From positions 1 through 64,000 of the forward strand of contig NZ_FXUL01000027.1 in NCBI RefSeq assembly GCF_900182955.1: 64,000 nt of DNA, in the 5' to 3' direction. The translations under genes were made by a program, and so were the position numbers. Source of the stretch: Noviherbaspirillum suwonense. Its GTDB lineage: Bacteria; Pseudomonadota; Gammaproteobacteria; Burkholderiales; Burkholderiaceae_D. This document shows, piece after piece, positions 42,220 through 50,829 of this stretch. How positions within the stretch are numbered: the first letter of the stretch is position 1; every line of letters begins with the position of its first letter. The notes below the pieces were generated by a model. The model ran no database searches and was not told the origin of the DNA. It worked only from the letters and a program-made list of their open reading frames with translations.

Positions 42220-42748
42220 TGCCAGCGGCGTGGGCACCCCGCGCAGCGGGGCGGCATCTCCGGGGTCGCCTTCTCTTGTCTACTTCTCTTGGCGAAGCAA
42301 GAGAAGTAGGTCGGCTGCCGGGCCGAAACCCGGCCAGGTCGCCCGGCAGGCCAGCCGGTATTGCTTCATCCGCCCGCCGGCGCACCGTCGCGAAGCCGCT
42401 TCTGCAGTTTGCGGCGGCTGCACGTTACGAGAACGCACCACAGCGCAAGGCGCCGATGCTGCGTCTGCTGGCGGGTGAAACATTGAGGCTTCACTGCCGT
42501 GGGGAGTAGCCGGGTGTTCGGCCCGGCGGCCGACCCGCTTTTTTGCTTCGCCAAAAAAGTGGGGCAAAAAAGGCGACCCCTACGATGGCGGTCCGCTGCG
42601 CGGACTGCACGCGCCGCCAGCACCTGAAACGGGAAGCGTCCGAAACTCGCTTCGCTCAGACAGCGGACGCTTCTTTATCCGTTTCAGGCGCTGGCGACGC
42701 GTCGCCATCTAACGGGGATTCACTGCAACGGCAACGGCCACTTCACAA

Positions 42749-42801
42749 GCAGCGGCAGCGGCAGCGGCAGCGGCAACTGCAACTGCAACTGCAACTGCAA
42801 C
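42749..42801. repeat. Hexanucleotide microsatellite in the right arm
   Basis: About four units of GGCAGC are followed by about four of AACTGC. The left arm has only two TTGCAG-type units at the corresponding place, so the right copy appears expanded. Further decayed units continue to ~42885. Confidence 0.7.
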
Positions 42802-42996
42802 CGTCGCTGCGCGGAGCCAACTGCAACGGCCACTGTCGCTACGCGGAACGTCAACAGCAACTGCCGCTGCGCGACCAGAACTGATACCTCCACGCCCCAA
42901 CCCATTCCCATATTCATGCCCAATAAAACAATCCCCCAAGCGCACTCCACTCATGCTGCGCTACACTCGTAGCTCAAAAAACATAACGATATCGCC

Positions 42997-44211
42997 ATGC
43001 ACCCAGACACCCGCGCACCCAGCCTGAAAACCATTCTCCTCTGTACCGGCCTCATCCTCACCCTGGCCATGGGCGTGCGCCACGGTTTCGGTTTCTGGCT
43101 GCAGCCCATCTCCCAGGCCAACAACTGGACCCGTGAAACCTACTCGCTGGCGATGGCGCTGCAGAACCTGATGTGGGGCGTCTTCGGCCCGTTCGCCGGC
43201 ATGGCGGCCGACCGCTTCGGCACCGCCCGCGTCGCCATCTTCGGCGCGCTGCTGTACGCGGCGGGGCTGCTGTGGATGGCGACCGTCACGCATCCGGCAC
43301 TGTTTGTCATCGGCTCCGGCATGCTGATCGGCGGCGGGCTGTCCTGCACCGCATTCGGCGCGATGAGCGGCATTATCGGGCGTACCGCGCCGGAGACGAA
43401 ACGGTCGTGGGCATTCGGCATTTCCGGTGCGGCCAGTTCCTTCGGCCAGTTCGCGCTGATGCCCATCGAGCAGCAGCTCATCGGCGCCATCGGCTGGCAA
43501 TATGCGTTCTTTGCCCTTGCTGCGCTGGTCGTGCTGGTGATGGTGCCGATGGCGCTGTTCCTGCGCGAGCCGGACGTGGTGCGCAGCGGTCCGCAGCAGA
43601 GCATGCCCGAGGCGATACGCGAAGCCTTTGCCTACAAGCCCTTCCTGCTGCTGCTGGCCGGCTACTTTGTCTGTGGCTTCCAGCTGGTGTTCATCGGCGT
43701 GCACATGCCGGCTTATCTGAAGGACCGCGGCCTGACCGACCCGGGCGTGGCGGTCATGGCGCTGGCGCTGATCGGGCTGTTCAATATCGTCGGCTCCTAC
43801 CTGGCCGGACGCCTCGGCGGCTGGCTGCCCAAGCGTTACCTGCTGTCCTCCATCTACCTGGCGCGCGCGGCGGCGATCGCGCTGTTCCTGGTGGCGCCCC
43901 TGACGCCGGCGTCGGTGTATGTTTTCTCGGCTTTCATGGGCCTGCTGTGGCTGTCCACGGTGCCGCTGACGAATGGCGTGATCGCCGGCATTTTCGGCGT
44001 GCGCTACCTGTCCATGCTGTCGGGTTTCGTGTTTTTTTCACACCAGGTCGGCAGCTTCCTGGGCGTCTGGCTGGGCGGCTTCCTCTACACCCGGCAGGGG
44101 AACTACAACACGGTCTGGATGATCACTATTGGACTAGGCATATGCGCAGCGCTCGTCAATCTGCCTATTGATGAAAAACCCATCGTACGCATCCAGCCGG
44201 CAACTGCCTGA
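42997..44211 (+). CDS. MFS transporter (monocarboxylate/oxalate-type)
   Basis: 404 aa, twelve predicted membrane helices in two halves. The N-terminus GVRHGFGFWLQPISQANNWT followed by RETYSLAMALQNLMWGVFGP and FAGMAADRFGTARVAIFGAL (the MFS loop 2-3 motif) is typical of OFA/monocarboxylate-like members. A second loop motif is GSYLAGRLGGWLPKRYLLS. The substrate is unknown. The stop at 44211 is followed within 10 bp by a small membrane peptide gene. Confidence 0.88.
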   Translation: MHPDTRAPSLKTILLCTGLILTLAMGVRHGFGFWLQPISQANNWTRETYSLAMALQNLMWGVFGPFAGMAADRFGTARVAIFGALLYAAGLLWMATVTHPALFVIGSGMLIGGGLSCTAFGAMSGIIGRTAPETKRSWAFGISGAASSFGQFALMPIEQQLIGAIGWQYAFFALAALVVLVMVPMALFLREPDVVRSGPQQSMPEAIREAFAYKPFLLLLAGYFVCGFQLVFIGVHMPAYLKDRGLTDPGVAVMALALIGLFNIVGSYLAGRLGGWLPKRYLLSSIYLARAAAIALFLVAPLTPASVYVFSAFMGLLWLSTVPLTNGVIAGIFGVRYLSMLSGFVFFSHQVGSFLGVWLGGFLYTRQGNYNTVWMITIGLGICAALVNLPIDEKPIVRIQPATA

Positions 44212-44222
44212 AGGAGTCCATG

Positions 44223-44351
44223 ATGCCCGCCCTCGTCAAACGCCTGCTTTGGTATGCCCTGATGGCAGCGGCGCTGGCGCTGCCGTTCGCCGCCTACCTG
44301 CAGCCGCAGTTCATGGTCGACCTCGCGAACCGGATCATGCTGTGCACCTGA
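44223..44351 (+). CDS. 43-aa single-helix membrane peptide
   Basis: A short frame (MPALVKRLLWYALMAAALAL, then PFAAYLQPQFMVDLANRIMLCT). AAGGAG lies six bases before this ATG; an adjacent ATG at 44220 would add one Met. One hydrophobic helix with basic residues before it predicts an inner-membrane peptide with a short periplasmic tail. It sits between the MFS transporter and DUF3717 with tight spacing (11 and 12 bp), so the three are probably one operon. Function is unknown; it may associate with the transporter. Confidence 0.6.
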   Translation: MPALVKRLLWYALMAAALALPFAAYLQPQFMVDLANRIMLCT

Positions 44352-44363
44352 ACAGGAAAACGC

Positions 44364-44594
44364 ATGGACACTGACACCGACGACATCACGCTGAGCGACC
44401 TGGAGCGGGCCATCAATTACTGGCGCGGCCTGCGGCCGTCGCGTGGCGAGGAGCGCGCGCTGTCGCCGGAAGTCAACCAGCTCGCGGAAGTATATGCGTT
44501 GATGATTTACGAGCGTCTGCACAGCGTGCCAAGAACGCGGGTCGATGGCGGGGCGCTGGGCCTGATCGATGCGTGGCGCGGGCAGCGCGTCTAG
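44364..44594 (+). CDS. DUF3717 domain protein
   Basis: 76 aa, acidic. DITLSDLERAINYWRGLRPS and SPEVNQLAEVYALMIYER are the marks of DUF3717, a small family restricted largely to Burkholderiales. It appears cytoplasmic and helical. It follows the membrane peptide by 12 bp. No function is known to me. Confidence 0.82.
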   Translation: MDTDTDDITLSDLERAINYWRGLRPSRGEERALSPEVNQLAEVYALMIYERLHSVPRTRVDGGALGLIDAWRGQRV

Positions 44595-44610
44595 AAGCCC
44601 GCACGACATT

Positions 44611-44719
44611 CGCAGGATGTAACAGGCGAAGCGCATTACACCAGGGCACTGTCGTGCCAGCGGCTACTTTCCGCGATCGGGGAAAGGTGTAATGCGCCCG
44701 CGCTTGTTACACCCTGCGA
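44611..44719. repeat. Dispersed palindromic intergenic repeat, copy 2
   Basis: Same arms as the copy at 17461-17574: inner GCGCATTACACC and GGTGTAATGCGC, outer CGCAGGATGTAA and TTACACCCTGCG. The middle ~35 bp differs completely between the copies while the arms are conserved. It again lies between a plus-strand gene and a convergent minus-strand gene, ending directly at the radical SAM stop codon. Confidence 0.8.
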
Positions 44720-46213
44720 TCAGCCTGCCAGGCTATCCATATGTCGCGCCTGCCGTTGCGGCACGGCCTTCTTCCCTTCGCCCGCCGGCGCGGCCTGAAC
44801 CTTGCCCGCGTAATCCCCGCCCATCGCCGTCCGCACTTCCGGCTCCGGCCATCCCTGCAGCACCAGCCATTTCGTGACCAGTCCGGCGAGCCGGTCCAGC
44901 GCGATCCGGTGGGTCGCGTCGGTGTTCTCGTACAGCCAGTCGGAGAGCGCCATGAAGTTGGCGAAAGGCGACGCGCCGAGCACCATTTCCAGCGTGTGGG
45001 CGAAGCGGCCCGAGTTGGCGACCAGGTCCCAGTAGCGGGCGAAGCGCACCAGCCGCTGCATGGTGGCGAAGTCGATGCGGTCGTTGGCCAGGATGGTGTA
45101 TGGCGGATGCGGGTCGTACACCATGCCGAAGTCCTGCGTGTGCCGGATGATGGGCGTGCCGCGCAGCCGCTTCAGGATGCCGAACTGGATTTCATGCGGC
45201 TTCAGCGCCAGCAGCCGGTCGAAGCCGCGCGCGAAGCTTTCCAGGTCCTCGCCCGGCAGGCCGGCAATCAGGTCCACGTGCAGGTGCGCCTGTGAATGCG
45301 CGCACAGCCAGCGGATGTTGTCGGCCGCCTTGTCATTGTTCTGGCGCCGGCTGACCAGCGCCTGCACCTCGGGATTGAACGACTGTATGCCGATCTCGAA
45401 CTGCAGCGTGCCCGGCGGGAAGCGCATGATGCCTTCCTTCAGCGCATCCGGCAGGTGGTCGGGAACCACTTCGAAATGCGCATAGACCGGGTCTTCCGGA
45501 TGCGCGTCGAGCTTGTCCAGGAAAAACTGCATGATGGCCAGGCTGGTCTTCACGTTCAGGTTGAACGTGCGGTCGACGAACTTGAACAGCCGGGCGCCGC
45601 GCGCATGCAGCTTTTCCAGTTCGGCAAGAAATTGCTGCAGGTCGAATGCCCACGCGGTCTTGTCCAGCGACGACAGGCAGAACTCGCATTTGAACGGACA
45701 GCCGCGCGAGGCTTCCACGTACAGCGTGCGGTGGGCAATGTCCTCGTCGGTATAGAGCGCATAGGGCAGCGCGATGTCGGACAGCGGCGGCTGTTCGCCG
45801 GCATGCACCTTCATCAGCGGCTTGGGACCGCGCAGCACTTCCCGGCACAGGCGCGGGAAGGTGATGTCGCCCCAGCCCGTCACCAGGTAGTCGGCCTGCC
45901 TGACGATGTCCTGCTCGCCATGCTCGTACGACACTTCCGGCCCGCCCAGGATGATGACGACCTCGGGCGCGACGCGCTTGAGCAGCGCCACCAGCTTCGT
46001 GGTTTCCTCGACATTCCAGATATAGACGCCGAAGCCGATGATGCGCGGCTTGTGCGCCAGCAGCTTTTCGACCAGGTCGGTGGTGCGGGCGCCGATGACG
46101 AATTCCTGCAGGCTGGTGACCGGCTGCAGGTCGCCCATGTTGGCGAGCAGGTAACGCAGGCCCAGCGAGGCATGGGCATAGCGGGCGTTGAGGGTGGAAA
46201 GCAGGATGGTCAT
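44720..46213 (-). CDS. B12-binding radical SAM protein (DUF4080 type)
   Basis: 497 aa. The N-terminal cobalamin-binding Rossmann domain (~1-130) has STLNARYAHASLGLRYLLAN and VIILGGPEVSYEHGEQD. The radical SAM core follows with the iron-sulfur cluster motif SRGCPFKCEFCLSSLD (CxxxCxxC, ~170-178), then HVDLIAGLPGEDLESFARGF and a C-terminal DUF4080-like domain (FARYWDLVANSGRFAHTLEM). Such proteins carry out radical-based methylations or rearrangements; no substrate can be assigned. It stands alone. A minus-strand start at ATG 46213 is supported by the conserved MTILLSTLNARY. Confidence 0.9.
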   Translation of the reverse strand: MTILLSTLNARYAHASLGLRYLLANMGDLQPVTSLQEFVIGARTTDLVEKLLAHKPRIIGFGVYIWNVEETTKLVALLKRVAPEVVIILGGPEVSYEHGEQDIVRQADYLVTGWGDITFPRLCREVLRGPKPLMKVHAGEQPPLSDIALPYALYTDEDIAHRTLYVEASRGCPFKCEFCLSSLDKTAWAFDLQQFLAELEKLHARGARLFKFVDRTFNLNVKTSLAIMQFFLDKLDAHPEDPVYAHFEVVPDHLPDALKEGIMRFPPGTLQFEIGIQSFNPEVQALVSRRQNNDKAADNIRWLCAHSQAHLHVDLIAGLPGEDLESFARGFDRLLALKPHEIQFGILKRLRGTPIIRHTQDFGMVYDPHPPYTILANDRIDFATMQRLVRFARYWDLVANSGRFAHTLEMVLGASPFANFMALSDWLYENTDATHRIALDRLAGLVTKWLVLQGWPEPEVRTAMGGDYAGKVQAAPAGEGKKAVPQRQARHMDSLAG

Positions 46214-46315
46214 GAAGGCGGGCGCGCGGCGAAACCGCCATTCTACGCGCCTGCCTGCCGGGCTGCCGGAGGCCGCCTGCCCGCTTTCCGGGACTGCCGG
46301 GGGCGGCCTGCCCCC

Positions 46316-47986
46316 TTACGCACCCGCTTGCTTGCCCATTTCCTTTTCCTGCAGCGCGCGCCACATCACCTTGCCGGTGGCCGACTTCGGCAGCGCGTCG
46401 ACGAACTCGACCATTTTCGGCACCTTGTAGGCGGCCATTTTCGCGTGCGCCCATTGCATGATGTCTTCCGGCGCGGCGTCCACGCCCGGTTTCCTGACGA
46501 TGACCGCCTTCACGGTTTCGCCGCGGTAGGGGTCGCGCGCGGCGATGATGCAGCATTCCTGCACTGCCGGGTGCTGGTACATCATCGCTTCCACTTCCGC
46601 TGGCCAGACCTTGAAGCCGCTGGCGTTGATCATGCGCTTCAGGCGGTCGGTGAAGAAGAAGAAGCCTTCCTCGTCCATGTAGCCCAGGTCGCCCGAGCGG
46701 AAGAAGCGCTTGCCGTCGATCTCGGTGAAGGCCTCGGCCGTCTTGGCCGGATCGTTCCAGTAGCCCTCGAACACCTGCGGCCCGTTCATGATGATCTCGC
46801 CGACCTCGCCCGGCGGCAGCGTCGCCATCGTGGCCGGGTCGACGATGCGGGAATCGACGCCGAACAGCGGTATGCCCAGGCATTGCTGCTTGAGCATCTG
46901 CGGCGGGTTGGTATGGGTGGCGGCGATGGTTTCCGACAGGCCGTAGCCTTCCATGTACTGCAGCCCGGTCAGGTCCAGCAGCTTTTGCGCGATCGCGGCC
47001 GGCATCGCCGCGCCGCCGCCGGACACCCGGCGCAGGCTGGACACGTCGTATTCGGACAGGCGCGGGTTGGACAGGAAGTCGATCATCATGGTCGGGATGC
47101 TGGTCCAGGCCGTCACGCCGTAGCGGGTGATCAGCTGGCCGGCCACGTCCCGGTCCCAGCGCGGCAGCACCACGATGCTGCCGCCGTTGAAGATAGGCGC
47201 ATTCATGCTGACCTGCATGCCGGTCACATGGAAGAACGGCAGCACCGCCAGCGTGACCTGGTCCGGCACCGACGCGATCGACCAGGCGATGCTGGAGACG
47301 GCCGACGCCATCACCGAGCGATGCAGGTGGATGCAGCCCTTGGGCTTGCCGGTGGTGCCCGAGGTGTAGGGCATGACCGCGAGGTCGGACGGGCCGGCCA
47401 GGTGCGGCCCGGGCTTCCTGGCCGCAGCCAGCGCGTCATGCCAGGAAATGATGCCCTCGCCTTCCAGCGCGGCGCGCGGCGCCCTGACCCAGTCCGGCAC
47501 GGCCAGCTCGGTCTGTGCCGGCAGATAATCCGAGTAGGCGGCGACGACCGCCTTCTTCAGCCCGGTGCTGCCGACCAGCGGCGCCAGCCGCGAGAAGATT
47601 TCCTGCGACGTGATCGCCACCGTCGCGCCGCTGTCCTCGACATAATGGCGCAGCTCGTCGGTCATCAGCATTGGGTTGACCGGCACCACCATCGCGTCGG
47701 CGCGCAGGATGGCGTAGAAGCTGATGATGAACTGCGGGCTGTTCTGCATGTTCAGCAGCACGCGGTCGCCGCGCCGCACGCCGCAATCCTGCTGCAGATA
47801 ACCGGCCATCGCCTCGACCTGCGCATTAAACTCGGCATAGCTCAGGATCGCATCGTAGAAAACGATCGCGGCCTTGTTCGGATAACGCCGCGCGGAAATC
47901 TCCAGGTTGGCATAAACACTGGTTTCGGGTGCGGTCAGCGTATGGGGGAGGCCAGCCGGCCAGTGTTTGTAATGGGTGGTGTTCAT
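46316..47986 (-). CDS. Long-chain acyl-CoA ligase (AMP-forming)
   Basis: 556 aa from ATG 47986 (MNTTHYKHWPAGLPHTL), the usual family start; an upstream in-frame ATG at 48025 would add 13 residues. AMP-binding motifs are AVMPYTSGTTGKPKGCIHLH (P-loop), YMEGYGLSETIAATHTNPP, RSGDLGYMDEEGFFFFTDRL, KRMINASGFKVWPAEVEAMM, and the catalytic Lys near the end in KSATGKVMWRALQ. It activates a carboxylic acid, probably a fatty acid, to its CoA thioester. No beta-oxidation genes lie next to it. Confidence 0.9.
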   Translation of the reverse strand: MNTTHYKHWPAGLPHTLTAPETSVYANLEISARRYPNKAAIVFYDAILSYAEFNAQVEAMAGYLQQDCGVRRGDRVLLNMQNSPQFIISFYAILRADAMVVPVNPMLMTDELRHYVEDSGATVAITSQEIFSRLAPLVGSTGLKKAVVAAYSDYLPAQTELAVPDWVRAPRAALEGEGIISWHDALAAARKPGPHLAGPSDLAVMPYTSGTTGKPKGCIHLHRSVMASAVSSIAWSIASVPDQVTLAVLPFFHVTGMQVSMNAPIFNGGSIVVLPRWDRDVAGQLITRYGVTAWTSIPTMMIDFLSNPRLSEYDVSSLRRVSGGGAAMPAAIAQKLLDLTGLQYMEGYGLSETIAATHTNPPQMLKQQCLGIPLFGVDSRIVDPATMATLPPGEVGEIIMNGPQVFEGYWNDPAKTAEAFTEIDGKRFFRSGDLGYMDEEGFFFFTDRLKRMINASGFKVWPAEVEAMMYQHPAVQECCIIAARDPYRGETVKAVIVRKPGVDAAPEDIMQWAHAKMAAYKVPKMVEFVDALPKSATGKVMWRALQEKEMGKQAGA

Positions 47987-48111
47987 GTCTCTCGGTCTCT
48001 TGGTCGGGAACGGGCTGTCAGGCATTATAGGGCCGGCTTATTAAAACCGCACGTTCGTGCATAAAATTTCAATTTGGCAATTTTAATGATCGATCTCCCT
48101 GTACATCCTGC

Positions 48112-48939
48112 ATGGTTTCCATGACGGCGCGCCCCCGGAAACGTCGGCCCGGCCGCCCCGCCATGCGTGCACTGCTTGCCTGCCTGGGCCTGTCCATGCT
48201 GCTGCACCCGGCGCCGTCGCTGGCCGCGCTGGACGCGGCCGCCTGTGGACGGCTGCAAAAATCCGGCGTCATCGGCGCCGGTGCGCCGGTTGGATGCGAC
48301 CGGCTGAGCGTGGTCCGGTTTCCTTATGTCGACTTCAGCGGCGTCCACCATGACGATGGCGAGATCATGGTGCTGGCCGCGGTTGCGCCCGAAGTCGGCC
48401 AGTTGTTTCGCCGGCTGCACCAGCGCGGCTTCCCGCTGGCGCATGCCCGGCTTATCGACCATTACCATGGCGACGACGCCGCCTCCATGCAGGACAACAA
48501 TACGTCCGCATTCAACAACCGCCAGATCACCGGCGGCGGCCCGCCTTCACTGCATGCGTATGGGCTGGCCATCGACATCAATCCGCTGCAAAACCCCTTC
48601 GTGCAGCCGGACCGGCAGGGCGTCGTCCGTGTCAGCCCGCCGGCCGCGACGAACTACCTGAACCGGCTGGCCGCCAGGCCCGGCAAGCCGGCGCGGCCCG
48701 GCATGGCCGAATCGGTCAAGGCGCTGTTCGCCGAATATGGGTTTACTGTCTGGGGAGGCTACTGGGATGCGCCTATCGATTACCAGCACTTCCAGTTCAG
48801 CCGCGGCTTCGCGGAAAAGCTGGCCGCGCTGCCCGCGCCGGCTGCGCGCCAGTTGTACCTGCAGCGCCTTGACCGGCTGAGACGATGCCTGCAACCGCGG
48901 CCGGAAGCCAGCGCAGGCACAACTTGTGCGTTGGATTGA
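48112..48939 (+). CDS. Exported M15-type peptidase (D-alanyl-D-alanine carboxypeptidase-like)
   Basis: 275 aa from ATG 48112; ATG 48163 (MRALLACLGLSMLLHPAPSL) gives a tighter signal peptide and is a fair alternative. The mature domain has SLHAYGLAIDINPLQNPF (HxxxxxxD zinc ligands) and DYQHFQFSRGF (second His), the pattern of M15 VanY/endolysin-type peptidases, with NNRQITGGGPPS before the zinc site. It should cut peptidoglycan stem peptides in the periplasm. It is divergent from the acyl-CoA ligase. Confidence 0.82.
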   Translation: MVSMTARPRKRRPGRPAMRALLACLGLSMLLHPAPSLAALDAAACGRLQKSGVIGAGAPVGCDRLSVVRFPYVDFSGVHHDDGEIMVLAAVAPEVGQLFRRLHQRGFPLAHARLIDHYHGDDAASMQDNNTSAFNNRQITGGGPPSLHAYGLAIDINPLQNPFVQPDRQGVVRVSPPAATNYLNRLAARPGKPARPGMAESVKALFAEYGFTVWGGYWDAPIDYQHFQFSRGFAEKLAALPAPAARQLYLQRLDRLRRCLQPRPEASAGTTCALD

Positions 48940-48968
48940 CTATACGTGAGAGCAGGAACGGAAAATGG

Positions 48969-49036
48969 TGCAGTGCACAAATTATCGCTTGACAGGACAT
49001 TCCAGACATTTACAATGCGTATGTTGCGCTGCACAA
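48969..49036 (+). promoter_or_regulatory. Phasin promoter with two flanking TGC-motif repeats
   Basis: A sigma-70-like promoter is visible: TTGACA at 48989-48994, 16 bp, then TACAAT at 49011-49016. Two related 12-mers flank it: TGCAGTGCACAA (48969-48980) and TGCGCTGCACAA (49025-49036). PhaR, the repressor of phasin genes, binds TGC-rich sites in other PHA producers, so these are plausible operators; this is inference. Confidence 0.6.
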
Positions 49037-49118
49037 TAAATTTTTCGCGTCTGTTCCACGGCTTCTGCATTCCCAGCGCTTAACCCGCAGCTTCGTTTTT
49101 CATATAAAGGAGATTCAA

Positions 49119-49676
49119 ATGTTTCCGAACAATGACCAGCTTTCCAATGCCGCCAAGGCAAATTTCGATGCACAGATTGCCGCGATCACCGAGCTGACCA
49201 ACAAGGCGTTCTCAAGCATCGCCCAACTGGTGGAACTGAACGTGAATGCCGCCAAGGCGTCGCTGGAGCAATCGACCGCGACCGCGCAGCGCCTGATGGC
49301 CGCGAAGGACCCGCAAGAGTTTTTCGCATTGAGCACCCAGAATCCGCCCAGCGCCGAAACCGCGATCGCGTATAGCCGCAACCTGGCTTCCATCGCCACG
49401 GCAGCCCAGGCCGAGTTCAGCCGCACGGCCGAAGCCCAGATCGCCGAGACCACCCGCAAGGTGACCGCGCTGATCGACGACATCGTGAAGAACGCGCCTC
49501 CGGGCTCGGAAAACGCGGTCGCCATCCTGAAGACGGCGATTGCCAACGCCAATGCGGCCTACGAGCAATTGAAGAACACGACCCGCCAGGCAAGCGACAC
49601 GATGGGCGCGAACGTGACCAACGTGGTCAACCAGTTTTCCCAGGCTGCAGAGAAAGCCACCGGCCGCACCAAGTAA
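49119..49676 (+). CDS. Phasin family protein
   Basis: 185 aa, helical and rich in Ala, Gln and Lys: AKANFDAQIAAITELTNKAF, LVELNVNAAKASLEQSTATA, FFALSTQNPPSAETAIAYSR. This is the Phasin_2 pattern of Burkholderiales. Phasins coat polyhydroxyalkanoate granules and limit their size. AAAGGAG precedes the ATG. It has its own promoter and terminator, so it is transcribed alone. No PHA synthesis genes are in the window. Confidence 0.92.
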   Translation: MFPNNDQLSNAAKANFDAQIAAITELTNKAFSSIAQLVELNVNAAKASLEQSTATAQRLMAAKDPQEFFALSTQNPPSAETAIAYSRNLASIATAAQAEFSRTAEAQIAETTRKVTALIDDIVKNAPPGSENAVAILKTAIANANAAYEQLKNTTRQASDTMGANVTNVVNQFSQAAEKATGRTK

Positions 49677-49713
49677 GCCTGCCGGGCCCGCGAGGCCCGT
49701 CGCCTCACCCCTG

Positions 49714-49742
49714 AAAGGACCGCGCCGCGGTCCTTTTTTTTG
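49714..49742 (+). terminator. Intrinsic terminator after the phasin gene
   Basis: AAAGGACCGC and GCGGTCCTTT form a 10-bp stem around a GCC loop, followed by a run of T. It lies 37 bp after the stop codon. Confidence 0.9.
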
Positions 49743-49799
49743 GCGGACGCGGCCACCCGCGTGTAAGCTTTGTGCAATGGAAACAACGGAGTCCTTGGC

Positions 49800-50765
49800 A
49801 TGCTGATCAATTGCGTGGCCTATCAGAATGGCCAGAAACTCGGGGATATCCCTATCTCGGAAATCAGCGAGGTCATCTCGCGCTCGGACTGCTTCGTCTG
49901 GGTTGGCCTGGCCGATGCGACGCCCGAGGAACTGGAGCAGATGCGCGTCGAATTCGACCTGCATGAACTCGCGGTCGAGGATGCGCTGGTCGGCCACCAG
50001 CGGCCCAAGATCGAGGAATACGGCGACTCGCTGTTTGCGGTGATGCGGCCGGTCGAGCTGGTCGACGGCGAGATGCAGCTTGGCGAACTGGCGGTTTTCG
50101 TCGGCCCCAACTATGTGCTGTCGGTGCGCCGCGAGAGCAGCCACGGCTTCCAGGACGTGCGCGCCCGCTGCGAACGCGAGCCGGAACTGCTGCGCAACGG
50201 GTCCGGCTTCGTGCTGTACGCGCTGATGGACGCGGTGGTCGACCGTTACCTGCCGGTCATCGAAGCGATGGAAAACGAACTCGAGATCATCGAGGAAAAG
50301 ATTTTCGAGAAGGATGCGCAGCGGGCCAACATCGAGCGGCTGTATGAACTCAAGCGCAAGGTGCTGCGCTTCAAGCACGCGGTCAGCCCGCTGATCGAAA
50401 CGGCGGGCAAGCTGCACGGCGGTCGCGTCCCGCGCGCGGTGTCGAACTGCGATGAATATTTCCGCGACGTCTACGATCACCTGTACCGCATCAATATTTC
50501 CATCGACGCGATCCGCGACACCATCAGCACCGCCATCCAGGTCAACCTGTCGATGGTCGCCATCGATGAAAGCGAGGTCAACAAGCGGCTGGCCGCCTGG
50601 GCCGCCATCTTTGCGGTGGCCACCGCGTTTGCCGGCATCTGGGGCATGAACTTCGAGCACATGCCCGAGCTGCACTGGAAGTACGGCTACCCGGTGGCGC
50701 TGGCGACGATGGTGGGCACCTGCCTGTACCTGTACCGGCGCTTCCGCAAGTCGGGCTGGCTGTAG
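49800..50765 (+). CDS. corA: CorA-type magnesium/cobalt channel
   Basis: 321 aa from ATG 49800 (MLINCVAYQNGQKL) with CGGAG upstream. A long cytoplasmic domain (1-~255) with helical stalk (YLPVIEAMENELEIIEEKIF) precedes two C-terminal membrane helices joined by the signature GMN (GIWGMNFEHMPELHWKYG, ~281). The basic end RRFRKSGWL is typical. CorA forms pentameric Mg2+ channels. No Mg2+ riboswitch is recognised upstream; only the phasin terminator lies in the gap. Confidence 0.93.
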   Translation: MLINCVAYQNGQKLGDIPISEISEVISRSDCFVWVGLADATPEELEQMRVEFDLHELAVEDALVGHQRPKIEEYGDSLFAVMRPVELVDGEMQLGELAVFVGPNYVLSVRRESSHGFQDVRARCEREPELLRNGSGFVLYALMDAVVDRYLPVIEAMENELEIIEEKIFEKDAQRANIERLYELKRKVLRFKHAVSPLIETAGKLHGGRVPRAVSNCDEYFRDVYDHLYRINISIDAIRDTISTAIQVNLSMVAIDESEVNKRLAAWAAIFAVATAFAGIWGMNFEHMPELHWKYGYPVALATMVGTCLYLYRRFRKSGWL

Positions 50766-50829
50766 CCGGCGACGGCAACTGACGGCGCGGCAGGCGCAGC
50801 GGCCAATGCGCCGCGCAGTCCGCCGGAAT

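Larger units (their letters stand above)
42071..42814. repeat. Long imperfect inverted repeat, two diverged copies of a modular element
   Basis: The 950-bp gap between livM and the MFS gene is filled by two copies of one element facing each other. The outer ends 42071-42094 and 42791-42814 match as inverted repeats with one mismatch. The 40 bases 42093-42132 are the exact reverse complement of 42711-42750, and the 51 bases 42162-42212 are the exact reverse complement of 42630-42680. Shorter matches are 42262-42272 with 42570-42580 and 42291-42300 with 42543-42552. Each copy contains its own nested hairpin (GAAGCGTCCG / CGGACGCTTC). Small open frames inside are low-complexity and follow the repeat, so I do not call genes. 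The centre (~42346-42487) is unique sequence. Confidence 0.85.

Noticed and set aside
42749-42801. CRISPR-like array
   Set aside because: Repeat units are six bases with no spacers; it is a microsatellite. No cas genes in the window.
42065-42950. Several 70-115-aa frames in the livM-MFS gap
   Set aside because: They follow repeat units and low-complexity DNA, lack ribosome sites, and both strands are open equally.
45296-48064. Plus-strand 922-aa frame
   Set aside because: Antisense to the radical SAM and acyl-CoA ligase genes; no recognisable domains.
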